Shown here: piece after piece, positions 44,057-51,484 of the stretch
How the letters are laid out: each line of letters begins with the position of its first letter
Position numbering within the stretch: the first letter of the stretch is position 1
Assembly: GCA_913061505.1 (NCBI GenBank)
Contig: CAJXSO010000002.1
Location: 62,001 to 126,000, forward strand
Direction: 5' to 3'
DNA: 64,000 bases
Source of the DNA: an uncultured Lutimaribacter sp.
GTDB lineage: Bacteria > Pseudomonadota > Alphaproteobacteria > Rhodobacterales > Rhodobacteraceae
Notes under the pieces: model-generated
Told to the model about the DNA's origin: nothing
The model's input: only the letters and a program-made list of their open reading frames with translations
Databases searched by the model: none
Made by a program: the position numbers and the translations under genes

Positions 44057-45148
44057 ATGCGCTTTGCCCCTACCCCAACCGAATTGCTGGCCCGCGCCCG
44101 CGCCGATTTGCGCATGGGTGTGCCCGTGGTGCTGCACGGGGCAGATGGGGGCGCGCTGATCTTGGCCGTGGAAACCCTGGGCCAGGCGCGGCTGGCTGAT
44201 CTGCGCGCCATGGGCGGCACACCGGTGATCGCCCTGACAGCGCGGCGCGCCGAAACGCTAAAGGCGCGCGCCTATGATGGCGATATCGCCCGTATCGCGC
44301 TGCCCGATTCGGCTGGCCTGGGCTGGCTGCGGGCCATGGCCGACCCTGCCGATGATCTGGCAACCCCGATGAAAGGGCCGTTTCACACCCTGCGCGAGGG
44401 CGATGCTAGGCTGCACAGGCTGGCCGTAGCCCTGACAAAAAGCGCGCAGTTGCTGCCCGCCGCTTTGGTTTTAGCCCTGCCAGCGCCTGCAGATTTTGCC
44501 CAAGATCACGGGCTGACCACTGTTGATTCAGCCACCGCAGCGGCGCTGTTGGGCGCCCTGCCCCAGCCCCACCCCGTGGTCAGCGCCCGCCTGCCTGTCG
44601 CCGCAGCCGAGGCGGGCAAATTGCACGTTTTTCGCCCCGATGATGGCGGGGAAGAGCATTATGCCTTTGAAATTGGCCAGCCCCTGCGCGATGCGCCGGT
44701 ATTGGCACGGCTGCATTCGGCCTGTTTCACCGGCGATGTCATGGGCAGCCTGAAATGCGATTGCGGCCCCCAATTGCGCGGGGCGCTGGCGCAGATGGGC
44801 CAGGCGGGTGCGGGCGTGTTGCTGTATTTGAACCAAGAGGGGCGCGGCATTGGCCTGGCCAATAAAATGCGCGCCTATTCCCTGCAAGATCAAGGGTTTG
44901 ACACTGTCGAGGCCAATCACAGGCTGGGCTTTGAGGATGACGAGCGCGATTTTCGCGTGGGCAGCCAGATGCTAAAGGCCATGGGCTTTTCCAGCGTGAA
45001 TTTGCTTACCAACAACCCCCGCAAAATTGCGATGATGGAGAAAAACGGCATTCACGTGGCCCAGCGCGTGCCGCTGATCTTGGGCGAAACGGCGCATAAT
45101 CGCGGCTATCTGGCCACCAAGGCGGCAAAATCAGGCCATCTGCTATGA
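44057..45148 (+). CDS. ribA: GTP cyclohydrolase II with degenerate N-terminal domain
   Basis: A 363-residue enzyme of riboflavin synthesis. The C-terminal half is GTP cyclohydrolase II, with the zinc cysteines in ARLHSACFTGDVMGSLKCDCGPQL, the GxGxGLANK-type block NQEGRGIGLANKMRAY and the TNNPRK substrate loop. The N-terminal ~165 residues correspond in position to the dihydroxybutanone-phosphate synthase of RibBA but lack its acidic DDEDRENEGD-like motif, so that activity is probably absent. ATG 44057 follows GAAAGGA; an open frame runs upstream as an antisense shadow of the regulator. Its stop overlaps the L,D-transpeptidase start by 4 bp. Confidence 0.92.
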   Translation: MRFAPTPTELLARARADLRMGVPVVLHGADGGALILAVETLGQARLADLRAMGGTPVIALTARRAETLKARAYDGDIARIALPDSAGLGWLRAMADPADDLATPMKGPFHTLREGDARLHRLAVALTKSAQLLPAALVLALPAPADFAQDHGLTTVDSATAAALLGALPQPHPVVSARLPVAAAEAGKLHVFRPDDGGEEHYAFEIGQPLRDAPVLARLHSACFTGDVMGSLKCDCGPQLRGALAQMGQAGAGVLLYLNQEGRGIGLANKMRAYSLQDQGFDTVEANHRLGFEDDERDFRVGSQMLKAMGFSSVNLLTNNPRKIAMMEKNGIHVAQRVPLILGETAHNRGYLATKAAKSGHLL

Positions 45149-45672
45149 GCGCCACTGCCAGCCGGTTTGATATGGTTTTGGGGCGCACGCATCTGCGCTT
45201 TCTGGGGCGGCAATTTGCCTGTTCGGTGGGGCGCGGGGGCATTTCCACAACAAAACGCGAGGGCGATGGCGCAACGCCCGCGGGCGTGCACACGATCACC
45301 GGCATGCTATACCGCCCCGATAGGCTGGCCCGCCCGGCCGATTGGGCGCTGCCCATCGGCCCGTCCGATCTGTGGTCGGATGCGCCCGATGACACTGATT
45401 ACAACCACATGGTGCGGGCGCCCTATGCCCATAGCCACGAAAGGCTGCGCCGCGCTGATCCGCTTTACGACATTGTATTACTGACCAATTGGAACTGGCC
45501 CCATGCCCAGCCGGGCCATGGATCGGCGATATTTTTGCACCAATGGCGCCGCCCGCATTACCCGACCGAGGGCTGCATCGGTTTTGCACGCGAAGATTTG
45601 CTGTGGATTGCCCAGCGCCTGCGCCACAGATCGCGGCTGATTGTGCCGCCGGCCCTGGCCCAGCGCCGCTAA
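45145..45672 (+). CDS. L,D-transpeptidase family protein (YkuD domain)
   Basis: A 175-residue YkuD-domain protein. The catalytic motif is HQWRRPHYPTEGCIGFAREDL, with His and the nucleophile Cys in TEGCIGF. The CSVGRGGISTTKREGDGATPAGVHTI block is the typical start of the domain. No signal peptide is visible, which is unusual for a periplasmic cross-linking enzyme; short cytoplasm-predicted members of this group exist with unknown substrates. It is translationally coupled to ribA (4-bp overlap) and convergent with the YggS gene, the two stop codons overlapping at CTAA. Confidence 0.88.
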   Translation: MSATASRFDMVLGRTHLRFLGRQFACSVGRGGISTTKREGDGATPAGVHTITGMLYRPDRLARPADWALPIGPSDLWSDAPDDTDYNHMVRAPYAHSHERLRRADPLYDIVLLTNWNWPHAQPGHGSAIFLHQWRRPHYPTEGCIGFAREDLLWIAQRLRHRSRLIVPPALAQRR

Positions 45673-46331
45673 GCGGGTTGCGCCGCGACCCGGTCGCCAA
45701 AAATGGCACTGCCCACGCGCACATGCGTGGCGCCCAGGGCGATGGCCTGCTCGAAATCGTCGCTCATGCCCATCGACAGGCCCTGCAACCCGTTGCGCGC
45801 AGCAATTTTTGCAAGCAGCGCAAAATGCAGCGCGGGCGTTTCATCGACCGGCGGAATGCACATCAGCCCCGCCACGGGCAAATCCATGCTGCGGCATTCC
45901 GCGATAAAGGCATCGGCCTCGGTCGGGGCGATGCCAGCCTTTTGCGGCTCTTCGCCGGTGTTCACCTGAATATACAGCTGTGGGCAATGCCCCATCTCTT
46001 GGGCGATGCGGGCGATTGTATGGGCCAGTTTGGGGCGGTCTACCGAATGGATATGCTGAAACAGGCCAAAGGCCTGGCGCACCTTGTTGGTTTGCAGCGG
46101 GCCAATCAGATGCAGATCAATATCGCCATAGTCTGCGCGAAAATCGGGCCATTTGCCGGCCGCCTCTTGCACCTTGTTTTCACCAAACACCCGTTGGCCC
46201 TGGTCTAGCACGGCCTGCACCCGCGCAAGCGGCTGCACTTTGCTCACAGCAATCAGCTGCACAGAGCCTGCAGGGCGGCCGGCATTTGTTTCAGCTTTGG
46301 CAATGCGGGCACGAATTTCGGCAAGGGGCAT
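45669..46331 (-). CDS. YggS family pyridoxal-phosphate homeostasis protein
   Basis: A 220-residue fold-type III PLP protein. The PLP lysine is Lys31 in LIAVSKVQP, and downstream blocks are LHLIGPLQTNKVRQAF, YIQVNTGEEPQKAGI and LSMGMSDDFEQAIALGATHVRVGSAIFG. The family buffers PLP and affects amino-acid pools but has no known catalytic reaction. ATG 46331 chosen because the family N-terminus (MPLAEIRARIAKAE) starts there. It lies downstream of the porin terminator and convergent with the L,D-transpeptidase. Confidence 0.95.
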   Translation of the reverse strand: MPLAEIRARIAKAETNAGRPAGSVQLIAVSKVQPLARVQAVLDQGQRVFGENKVQEAAGKWPDFRADYGDIDLHLIGPLQTNKVRQAFGLFQHIHSVDRPKLAHTIARIAQEMGHCPQLYIQVNTGEEPQKAGIAPTEADAFIAECRSMDLPVAGLMCIPPVDETPALHFALLAKIAARNGLQGLSMGMSDDFEQAIALGATHVRVGSAIFGDRVAAQPA

Positions 46332-46394
46332 GGGGCACTCCGTGATTTGCGGCGGGTTTGCTTGCGCGCAGAAAACACCGAAGGGCGGCAAAAG

Positions 46395-46420
46395 AAAAGG
46401 GCGGGTCTTGCGACCCGCCC
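46395..46420 (-). terminator. Intrinsic terminator of the porin gene
   Basis: On the minus strand GGGCGGGTC-GCAA-GACCCGCCC followed by TTTTCTTTT, 25 bp after the porin stop codon. Confidence 0.9.
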
Positions 46421-46444
46421 CTCCAACTAAGTGCTTTTCAGCTC

Positions 46445-47584
46445 TTAGAAGGTGAAGAAGATACCGGCCGAAACGATGCCACGGTCGGCAGCAGTTTTGG
46501 TGTAGCCTGCGTCGAATGCAGCGCCACCGCCCAGATCGTAGCTTACGCCAACGCCCAGTGCGTCGCCTGCTTTTTCGCTTGCGGCAAAGCCGTATACCGA
46601 AGTGCCCGAAGCCAGGTTTACGCCGCCTTTCAGAGCGGTTTTATCGGTTTTCACGCCAGCTGCGGTTTCGTTCTCGCCCCATGCCAGTGCGACCCAGCCG
46701 TTCGAGAAGTTCATGCCAGCGGTGACCAGGGTGATCGATGCGCCGCCGTCGAACTCTTCTTTACCAGCGGCAACAGTGATGTCACCCATGGTGTAGCTTG
46801 CACCCAGCGCGCTGCTGGTTTCGGTGCTGTGGGCGTGCAGGCGGATGCCCGACATCGAGTAGATGACTTCTACGCCGTTGGTTGCACCGGCACCGCCCGA
46901 GCTGTACGCGGTCCAGCCGAACGAACCAGCTGCGGTGTTGGTGGCCAGGCTGTGGAAGCCGTTGCCTTCCAGGCCAACACCAGCCGAGTTGGTGTTCATG
47001 TACAGGTTCGGTGTGGATTCGATCACGCCGTTGATGTTGCCAACGTTCAGCGACAGGCCGTTGTAGGTCAGGCCAAAGCGGGCGCCGTTGGTGTCGTTGG
47101 TGCCGTTTTCTTCGGTCTGGATGCGCTGACGCACGTTCAGGCCAATGCCTGCGTCGGTGGTGGTCGATGCGTCCAGCTGGAAGCGCACGCGCGATGCAAC
47201 ATCGGTGCTGTCAGCAACAGCTGCGGTAGCTGCGGTGCCTGCCGATGCGGCGATTGCTGCGGCGGCTGCGGTCACAGCGGCGTTTGCAGTTGCCAAAGCA
47301 GCGGCGCTGGCTTGGCTGTGGGCTGCGGCGGCTGCAGTGGCTTGTGCTGCAGTCAGGTTGTTGATCAGTGCGGTCGAGTGAGCAGACGTTACGGCGTCGC
47401 CAGCTGCAACACCACCACCAACGATGGCAGCCGATGCTGCGGTGTGCACGCCCTGCTTGGCGGCAGCGGCGGGGGTGCCTTCGGTCCATACGGCACCAAA
47501 ACGTGCGTAGCCCGACAATTTCACTTCTGCGGCTGCTACCGTTGCGGTGGCAACCAGAGCAGTGGAGGCGATAAGGATTTTGTT
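46445..47584 (-). CDS. Outer-membrane porin, start codon not visible
   Basis: A ~380-residue general porin of the Rhodobacteraceae type. From about 47581 down, codons read KILIASTALVATATVAAAEVKLSGYARFGAVW, a near-perfect signal peptide plus first strand. Beta-strand periodicity continues to the terminal AGIFFTF with the C-terminal Phe. The frame runs upstream only to AAC-AAA and then TAA (47585-47587); there is no ATG, GTG or TTG before the signal peptide and no ribosome-binding site. The first in-frame GTG (47524) would remove the signal peptide. Either the 5' end is lost or joined wrongly, or there is a sequence error. An Ala-rich insertion of about 90 residues (residues ~35-130) follows the first strand. 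Confidence 0.8.
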   Translation of the reverse strand, partial: NKILIASTALVATATVAAAEVKLSGYARFGAVWTEGTPAAAAKQGVHTAASAAIVGGGVAAGDAVTSAHSTALINNLTAAQATAAAAAHSQASAAALATANAAVTAAAAAIAASAGTAATAAVADSTDVASRVRFQLDASTTTDAGIGLNVRQRIQTEENGTNDTNGARFGLTYNGLSLNVGNINGVIESTPNLYMNTNSAGVGLEGNGFHSLATNTAAGSFGWTAYSSGGAGATNGVEVIYSMSGIRLHAHSTETSSALGASYTMGDITVAAGKEEFDGGASITLVTAGMNFSNGWVALAWGENETAAGVKTDKTALKGGVNLASGTSVYGFAASEKAGDALGVGVSYDLGGGAAFDAGYTKTAADRGIVSAGIFFTF

Positions 47585-47737
47585 TTATCCCGCTATGGGC
47601 GAGTGCGCCCTTGGCTCATTTGTCAGATTTCCGGCGATCTGGCGAAAACGGAATTGAACCCAGGGCCCAGCGCCTTAGGTAAGGGCACAGCGGTGCACCC
47701 TGTTGTGGGTGCGATTCAGGCCAAGGCGAGCAAACCG

Positions 47738-48229
47738 ATGAAAAGCGAATTTCTGCAAGCAATGTCAAAGGCGGCCAATTCTGTGTGTGTTGTCACCACA
47801 GATGGCATTGGCGGCAAGGCGGGCATGACGGTTTCCGCCATGACATCGGTATCGGTCGATACGCCGCGCCCCTCGCTTTTGGTGTGCATTCACGGGCAGG
47901 CCTCGGCCTGTGATGCCATTCGCACCAATCGCGCCTTTTGCGCCAATTTGCTGGCCGAAGACCAGGCCGCCATTTCCGACAGTTTCGCCGGGCGCACCGG
48001 CAAAAAGGGCGCCGAGCGGTTCGATTGCGCCAGCTGGCACGCGGCTGTCACCGGCAGCCCGGTGTTGGATAACCCGCTGGCCGCCTTTGATTGCACGCTG
48101 GTGCATGACATTTTGGTAGGCTCGCACCGCATTTTTGTGGGCGAGGTCGAGGCCGTGCGCGTGGCCGAAACCGGCGCGCCGCTGATCTACTTTGATCGCC
48201 AATATGCCCGCGCAACGCCGCAGGGCTAG
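47738..48229 (+). CDS. Flavin reductase family protein
   Basis: A 163-residue NADPH:flavin reductase-like protein (HpaC/RutF-type). The blocks CVVTTDGIGGKAGMTVSAMTSVSVDTPRPSLLVCI (flavin-binding strand), FCANLLAEDQAAISDSFAG and LVHDILVGSHRIFVGEVEAV are diagnostic. It would supply reduced flavin to a monooxygenase; none lies next to it. I chose ATG 47738 (MKSEFLQAMSKAANS). The very long open frame that reaches upstream to 46358 is the antisense of the porin gene. It lies divergent from the porin. Confidence 0.85.
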   Translation: MKSEFLQAMSKAANSVCVVTTDGIGGKAGMTVSAMTSVSVDTPRPSLLVCIHGQASACDAIRTNRAFCANLLAEDQAAISDSFAGRTGKKGAERFDCASWHAAVTGSPVLDNPLAAFDCTLVHDILVGSHRIFVGEVEAVRVAETGAPLIYFDRQYARATPQG

Positions 48230-48256
48230 GGCCTAGCGCGCCAGGGCTGGGGCATT

Positions 48257-48268
48257 ATTTGATCAAAT
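48257..48268. promoter_or_regulatory. Perfect palindrome upstream of the aminotransferase
   Basis: ATTTGATCAAAT, a 12-bp perfect palindrome in an otherwise GC-rich gap, 85 bp before the aminotransferase start. It could be a regulator site; it differs from the FNR consensus in having no spacer. Confidence 0.35.
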
Positions 48269-48352
48269 CGCCTCTGGCGAAACCCGCGGCTATGCGCCAA
48301 TATCGCGCGCAAACGGGGTGCTGGGCGCCCCACCCACGGGAAAGGATAGAAT

Positions 48353-49738
48353 ATGACGACCCCGCTTTCCAACTCGCTGCATCACGCCGATATCAGCACC
48401 ACCCTGCACCCCTATACCGATGCCCGCAAACACGAGGCACAGGGCCCGCTGGTTATTGACCGCGGCGAAGGGATCTATGTGTATGACAGCACCGGCAAGC
48501 AATATATCGAGGGTCTGGCGGGCCTGTGGTCGGTTGCCGTGGGCTTTAGCCAGCCCCGCCTGCGCGAGGCCGCAGCGCGCCAGATGGATAAGCTGCCCTA
48601 TTACCATACCTTTGCCCACAAGGCGCACGAGCCCTCGATCAAGCTGGCCGAAAAGCTGGTAGAAATGACACCCGAAAACCTGACGCGGGTGTTTTACACC
48701 TCGTCCGGATCCGAGGCGAATGACACCGTTGTTAAGATGGTGTGGTATATGAACAATGCGCTGGGGCGGCCTGAAAAGAAAAAATTTCTGGCCCGTATCA
48801 AGGGCTATCATGGCATCACCGTGGCCTCGGGCAGCCTGACGGGCCTGCCCTATAACCACATGAGCTTTGATCTGCCGGCCATTCCCGTCACCCATGTGAC
48901 CTGCCCGCATTACTACCGCTTTGGCGCCGAGGGCGAAACCGAGGCGCAATTCACCGCCCGCCTGTTGGCCGAAATCGAAGAAACCATCCTGCGCGAGGGC
49001 CCAGATACCATCGCCGCCTTTATCGGCGAGCCGCTGATGGCGGCAGGCGGCGTGATGCCCCCGCCCGAGGGCTATTGGCCCGGTGTCGAGAAAATTTGCC
49101 GCAAATACGATATCTTGATGGTGGCCGACGAGGTGATCAACGGGTTTGGGCGCTTGGGCAGCAGCTTTGGCGCGGTGCATTACGGCTTTACCCCCGATAT
49201 CATGGTCACATCAAAGCAGCTGACATCGTCTTATATGCCGCTGGCTGCCATCATGTTCTCGGAAGAGATCTACAATGCCATTGCCGATCACACCCATTCC
49301 ATCGGCACCTTTGGCCATGGCTTTACTGCCTCGGGCCACCCGGTGGCCACAGCGGTGGCGCTGGAAAACCTGACAATCATCGAGGAACAAGACCTGATCG
49401 GCAATGCCGCGCGCGTGGGCGTCAGCTTTCAGGCGGGTCTGCGCGCCTATGCCGATCACCCCTTGGTGGGCGAGGTGCGCGGCGCAGGCCTGATCGCCGG
49501 GCTGGAACTGGTGGCCGACAAAGCCACCAAGCGCCCGTTTGATAAAATCGGCCAAGTGGGCGGCGCGGCCTTTGGCATTGGCCATGAAGAGGGGCTGATC
49601 TGCCGCAATGTCGGCGATACGCTGGCCCTGTGCCCGCCCCTGATTGTAACCGAGGATCAAAGCGCCGAAATCGTGGCGCGCATGGGCCGCATTTTAGATC
49701 GCACCTATGACTGGGCCAAAGGTGAAGGGCTGGTTTAG
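48353..49738 (+). CDS. Class III (omega) aminotransferase
   Basis: A 461-residue PLP aminotransferase of the class III group. The PLP lysine is Lys288 in MVTSKQLTSSYMPLAA, the Asp259 partner is in VADEVINGFGRLG, and the phosphate-binding turn is FYTSSGSEANDT. The family transfers amino groups from beta-alanine, GABA, polyamines, taurine or amine donors to pyruvate or alpha-ketoglutarate; the substrate cannot be fixed here, although the annotation 'aspartate aminotransferase family' is common for such sequences. ATG 48353 has GGAAAGGA upstream. A strong terminator follows. Confidence 0.92.
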   Translation: MTTPLSNSLHHADISTTLHPYTDARKHEAQGPLVIDRGEGIYVYDSTGKQYIEGLAGLWSVAVGFSQPRLREAAARQMDKLPYYHTFAHKAHEPSIKLAEKLVEMTPENLTRVFYTSSGSEANDTVVKMVWYMNNALGRPEKKKFLARIKGYHGITVASGSLTGLPYNHMSFDLPAIPVTHVTCPHYYRFGAEGETEAQFTARLLAEIEETILREGPDTIAAFIGEPLMAAGGVMPPPEGYWPGVEKICRKYDILMVADEVINGFGRLGSSFGAVHYGFTPDIMVTSKQLTSSYMPLAAIMFSEEIYNAIADHTHSIGTFGHGFTASGHPVATAVALENLTIIEEQDLIGNAARVGVSFQAGLRAYADHPLVGEVRGAGLIAGLELVADKATKRPFDKIGQVGGAAFGIGHEEGLICRNVGDTLALCPPLIVTEDQSAEIVARMGRILDRTYDWAKGEGLV

Positions 49739-49765
49739 GCGCTGAATCACCCCGGCAAAAGCACA

Positions 49766-49793
49766 AAAGCCGCCCAAATGGGCGGCTTTTTTT
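49766..49793 (+). terminator. Intrinsic terminator after the aminotransferase
   Basis: AAAGCCGCCC-AAAT-GGGCGGCTTT stem followed by a run of T, 27 bp after the stop codon. Confidence 0.92.
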
Positions 49794-50126
49794 ATGCCCA
49801 TTGGTGGCGGCAGTGCCAAAAAATAGGGCGCCCGCAGAACGCCAATCGCCAAAATATCAGGCTTACCCAAGGGAAAGCGCATAAAGTTTACGCAAAATTG
49901 CGCCTGCCTCACAGAAATTTCGGGTTTTCTATGCCGCAGCGCCGAAAAATCAGCCTTTGTGGCGATGCGGCTTTTGCACCTGCAGAAACGCCGCGCGGGG
50001 GCACCGCCTGGAAAACGAAAACCCCCGCACGACAGCAACTTGATAGCTGCGCCCAAAGCCTAGCATGCGCCCCGCCCGGGTTGAAGACGCATCTTGGCGC
50101 GGCCAGCCCATATAGGGATTTGAACC
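49794..50126. other. Leader region of the urea transporter operon, nothing specific recognised
   Basis: A 333-bp gap between the aminotransferase terminator and urtA, which must hold the urtA promoter. I looked for a sigma54 (GG-N10-GC) element or nitrogen-regulator site and found no convincing match. AT-rich stretches near 49840-49930 are the best promoter candidates. Confidence 0.4.
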
Positions 50127-51413
50127 ATGAAATCTGCCTCATTGTTTTCCTCGCTTTCGGTTGTGGCCTTGATGGCCGCCGCCGCACCGGCCACCGCCCA
50201 AGATTGCCCCATCAAAGTGGGTGTTTTGCATTCGCTCTCTGGCACAATGGCCATTTCGGAAACCACGCTGAAAGACACCATGCTGATGCTGGTGGAAGAG
50301 CAGAACAAAAAAGGCGGCCTGCTGGGCTGCCAGCTAGAGGCTGTGGTGGTAGACCCGGCCAGCGACTGGCCGCTGTTTGCAGAAAAAGCCCGCGAACTGA
50401 TCAGCGTGCACGAAGTGGACGTGATGTTTGGGAACTGGACATCGGTCAGCCGCAAATCGGTGCTGCCGGTGATCGAAGAATTGAACGGCCTGCTGTTCTA
50501 TCCAGTGCAATACGAGGGCGAAGAAAGCTCGAAAAACGTGTTCTACACCGGGGCTGCGCCAAACCAACAAGCCATTCCCGCGGTTGATTACTTTTTGCAG
50601 GAACTGGGTGTTGAAAAATTTGCGCTTTTGGGCACCGATTATGTCTACCCCCGCACCACGAACAATATCTTGGAAAGCTACCTGCAATCTAAGGGCATCG
50701 CGCCCGAAGATATCTTTGTGAACTACACGCCCTTTGGCCATTCCGATTGGGCCACGATTGTGGCCGATGTCAAAGCGCTGGGCGCTGATGGCAAACAGGT
50801 CGGCGTGATTTCCACCATCAATGGCGATGCCAATATCGGCTTTTACAAAGAGCTGGCCGCAGCCGGTGTCAGCGCCGATGATATCCCCGTTGTGGCATTT
50901 TCGGTGGGCGAAGAAGAGCTGTCTGGCCTAGACACCTCGAACCTGGTGGGTCATTTGGCCGCTTGGAACTATTTCATGAGCGCCGATACCCCCGCAAACG
51001 CCGAATTCATCAAGGCGTGGCACGCCTTTATCGGCGATGAAAAGCGCGTAACAAACGACCCGATGGAAGCCCATTACATTGGCTTTAACATGTGGGTAAA
51101 CGCCGCCACCGCCGCCGGCACCACCGATGTAGATGCCGTGCGCACCGCCATGTATGGCCAGGAATTCCCCAACCTGACCGGCGGCACCGCCGTGATGCTG
51201 CCCAACCACCACTTGGCAAAGCCTGTGCTGATCGGTGAAATTCGCGCCGATGGCCAGTTTGACATCATCAGCCAAACCCAGCCCGTGCCAGGCGATGCAT
51301 GGACAGATTACCTGCCCGAAAGCGCCGTGCTGGTCTCGGATTGGAAAGATCTGGGCTGTGGGATGTATAACACCGAAACCAAGACCTGCGTTCAGATCAA
51401 ATCGAACTACTAA
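50127..51413 (+). CDS. urtA: Urea ABC transporter substrate-binding protein UrtA
   Basis: A 428-residue periplasmic binding protein. The signal peptide MKSASLFSSLSVVALMAAAAPATAQ is evident. The mature start DCPIKVGVLHSLSGTMAISE, then QNKKGGLLG, DWPLFAEKARELI, MFGNWTSVSRKSVLPVIEE and LFYPVQYEGEESSKNVFYTGAAPNQQ are hallmarks of UrtA. It binds urea outside the membrane for delivery to UrtB and UrtC. It is the first gene of a complete urtABCDE operon. No urease genes lie in the window. Confidence 0.96.
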   Translation: MKSASLFSSLSVVALMAAAAPATAQDCPIKVGVLHSLSGTMAISETTLKDTMLMLVEEQNKKGGLLGCQLEAVVVDPASDWPLFAEKARELISVHEVDVMFGNWTSVSRKSVLPVIEELNGLLFYPVQYEGEESSKNVFYTGAAPNQQAIPAVDYFLQELGVEKFALLGTDYVYPRTTNNILESYLQSKGIAPEDIFVNYTPFGHSDWATIVADVKALGADGKQVGVISTINGDANIGFYKELAAAGVSADDIPVVAFSVGEEELSGLDTSNLVGHLAAWNYFMSADTPANAEFIKAWHAFIGDEKRVTNDPMEAHYIGFNMWVNAATAAGTTDVDAVRTAMYGQEFPNLTGGTAVMLPNHHLAKPVLIGEIRADGQFDIISQTQPVPGDAWTDYLPESAVLVSDWKDLGCGMYNTETKTCVQIKSNY

Positions 51414-51484
51414 GCAGATCAGCAGTGCGGCCATGGCTGCCGCACTGCACCTCTTTTGAAATTTCTCAAGACAAGGCCGTTTTC

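Noticed and set aside
47640-47680. tRNA-like T-loop sequence GGTTCAATTCC on the minus strand upstream of the porin
   Set aside because: The flanking bases do not pair into a T-stem and no cloverleaf can be built.
46358-48229. A stop-free plus-strand frame of 623 codons spanning the porin region
   Set aside because: Its first two thirds are the antisense of the porin gene, rich in Cys and Gly because the porin is Ala-rich; only the part from 47738 (flavin reductase) is a plausible gene.
51425-51484. Upstream in-frame extension of urtB
   Set aside because: The extra 20 codons carry no signal peptide; the hydrophobic leader begins at 51485.
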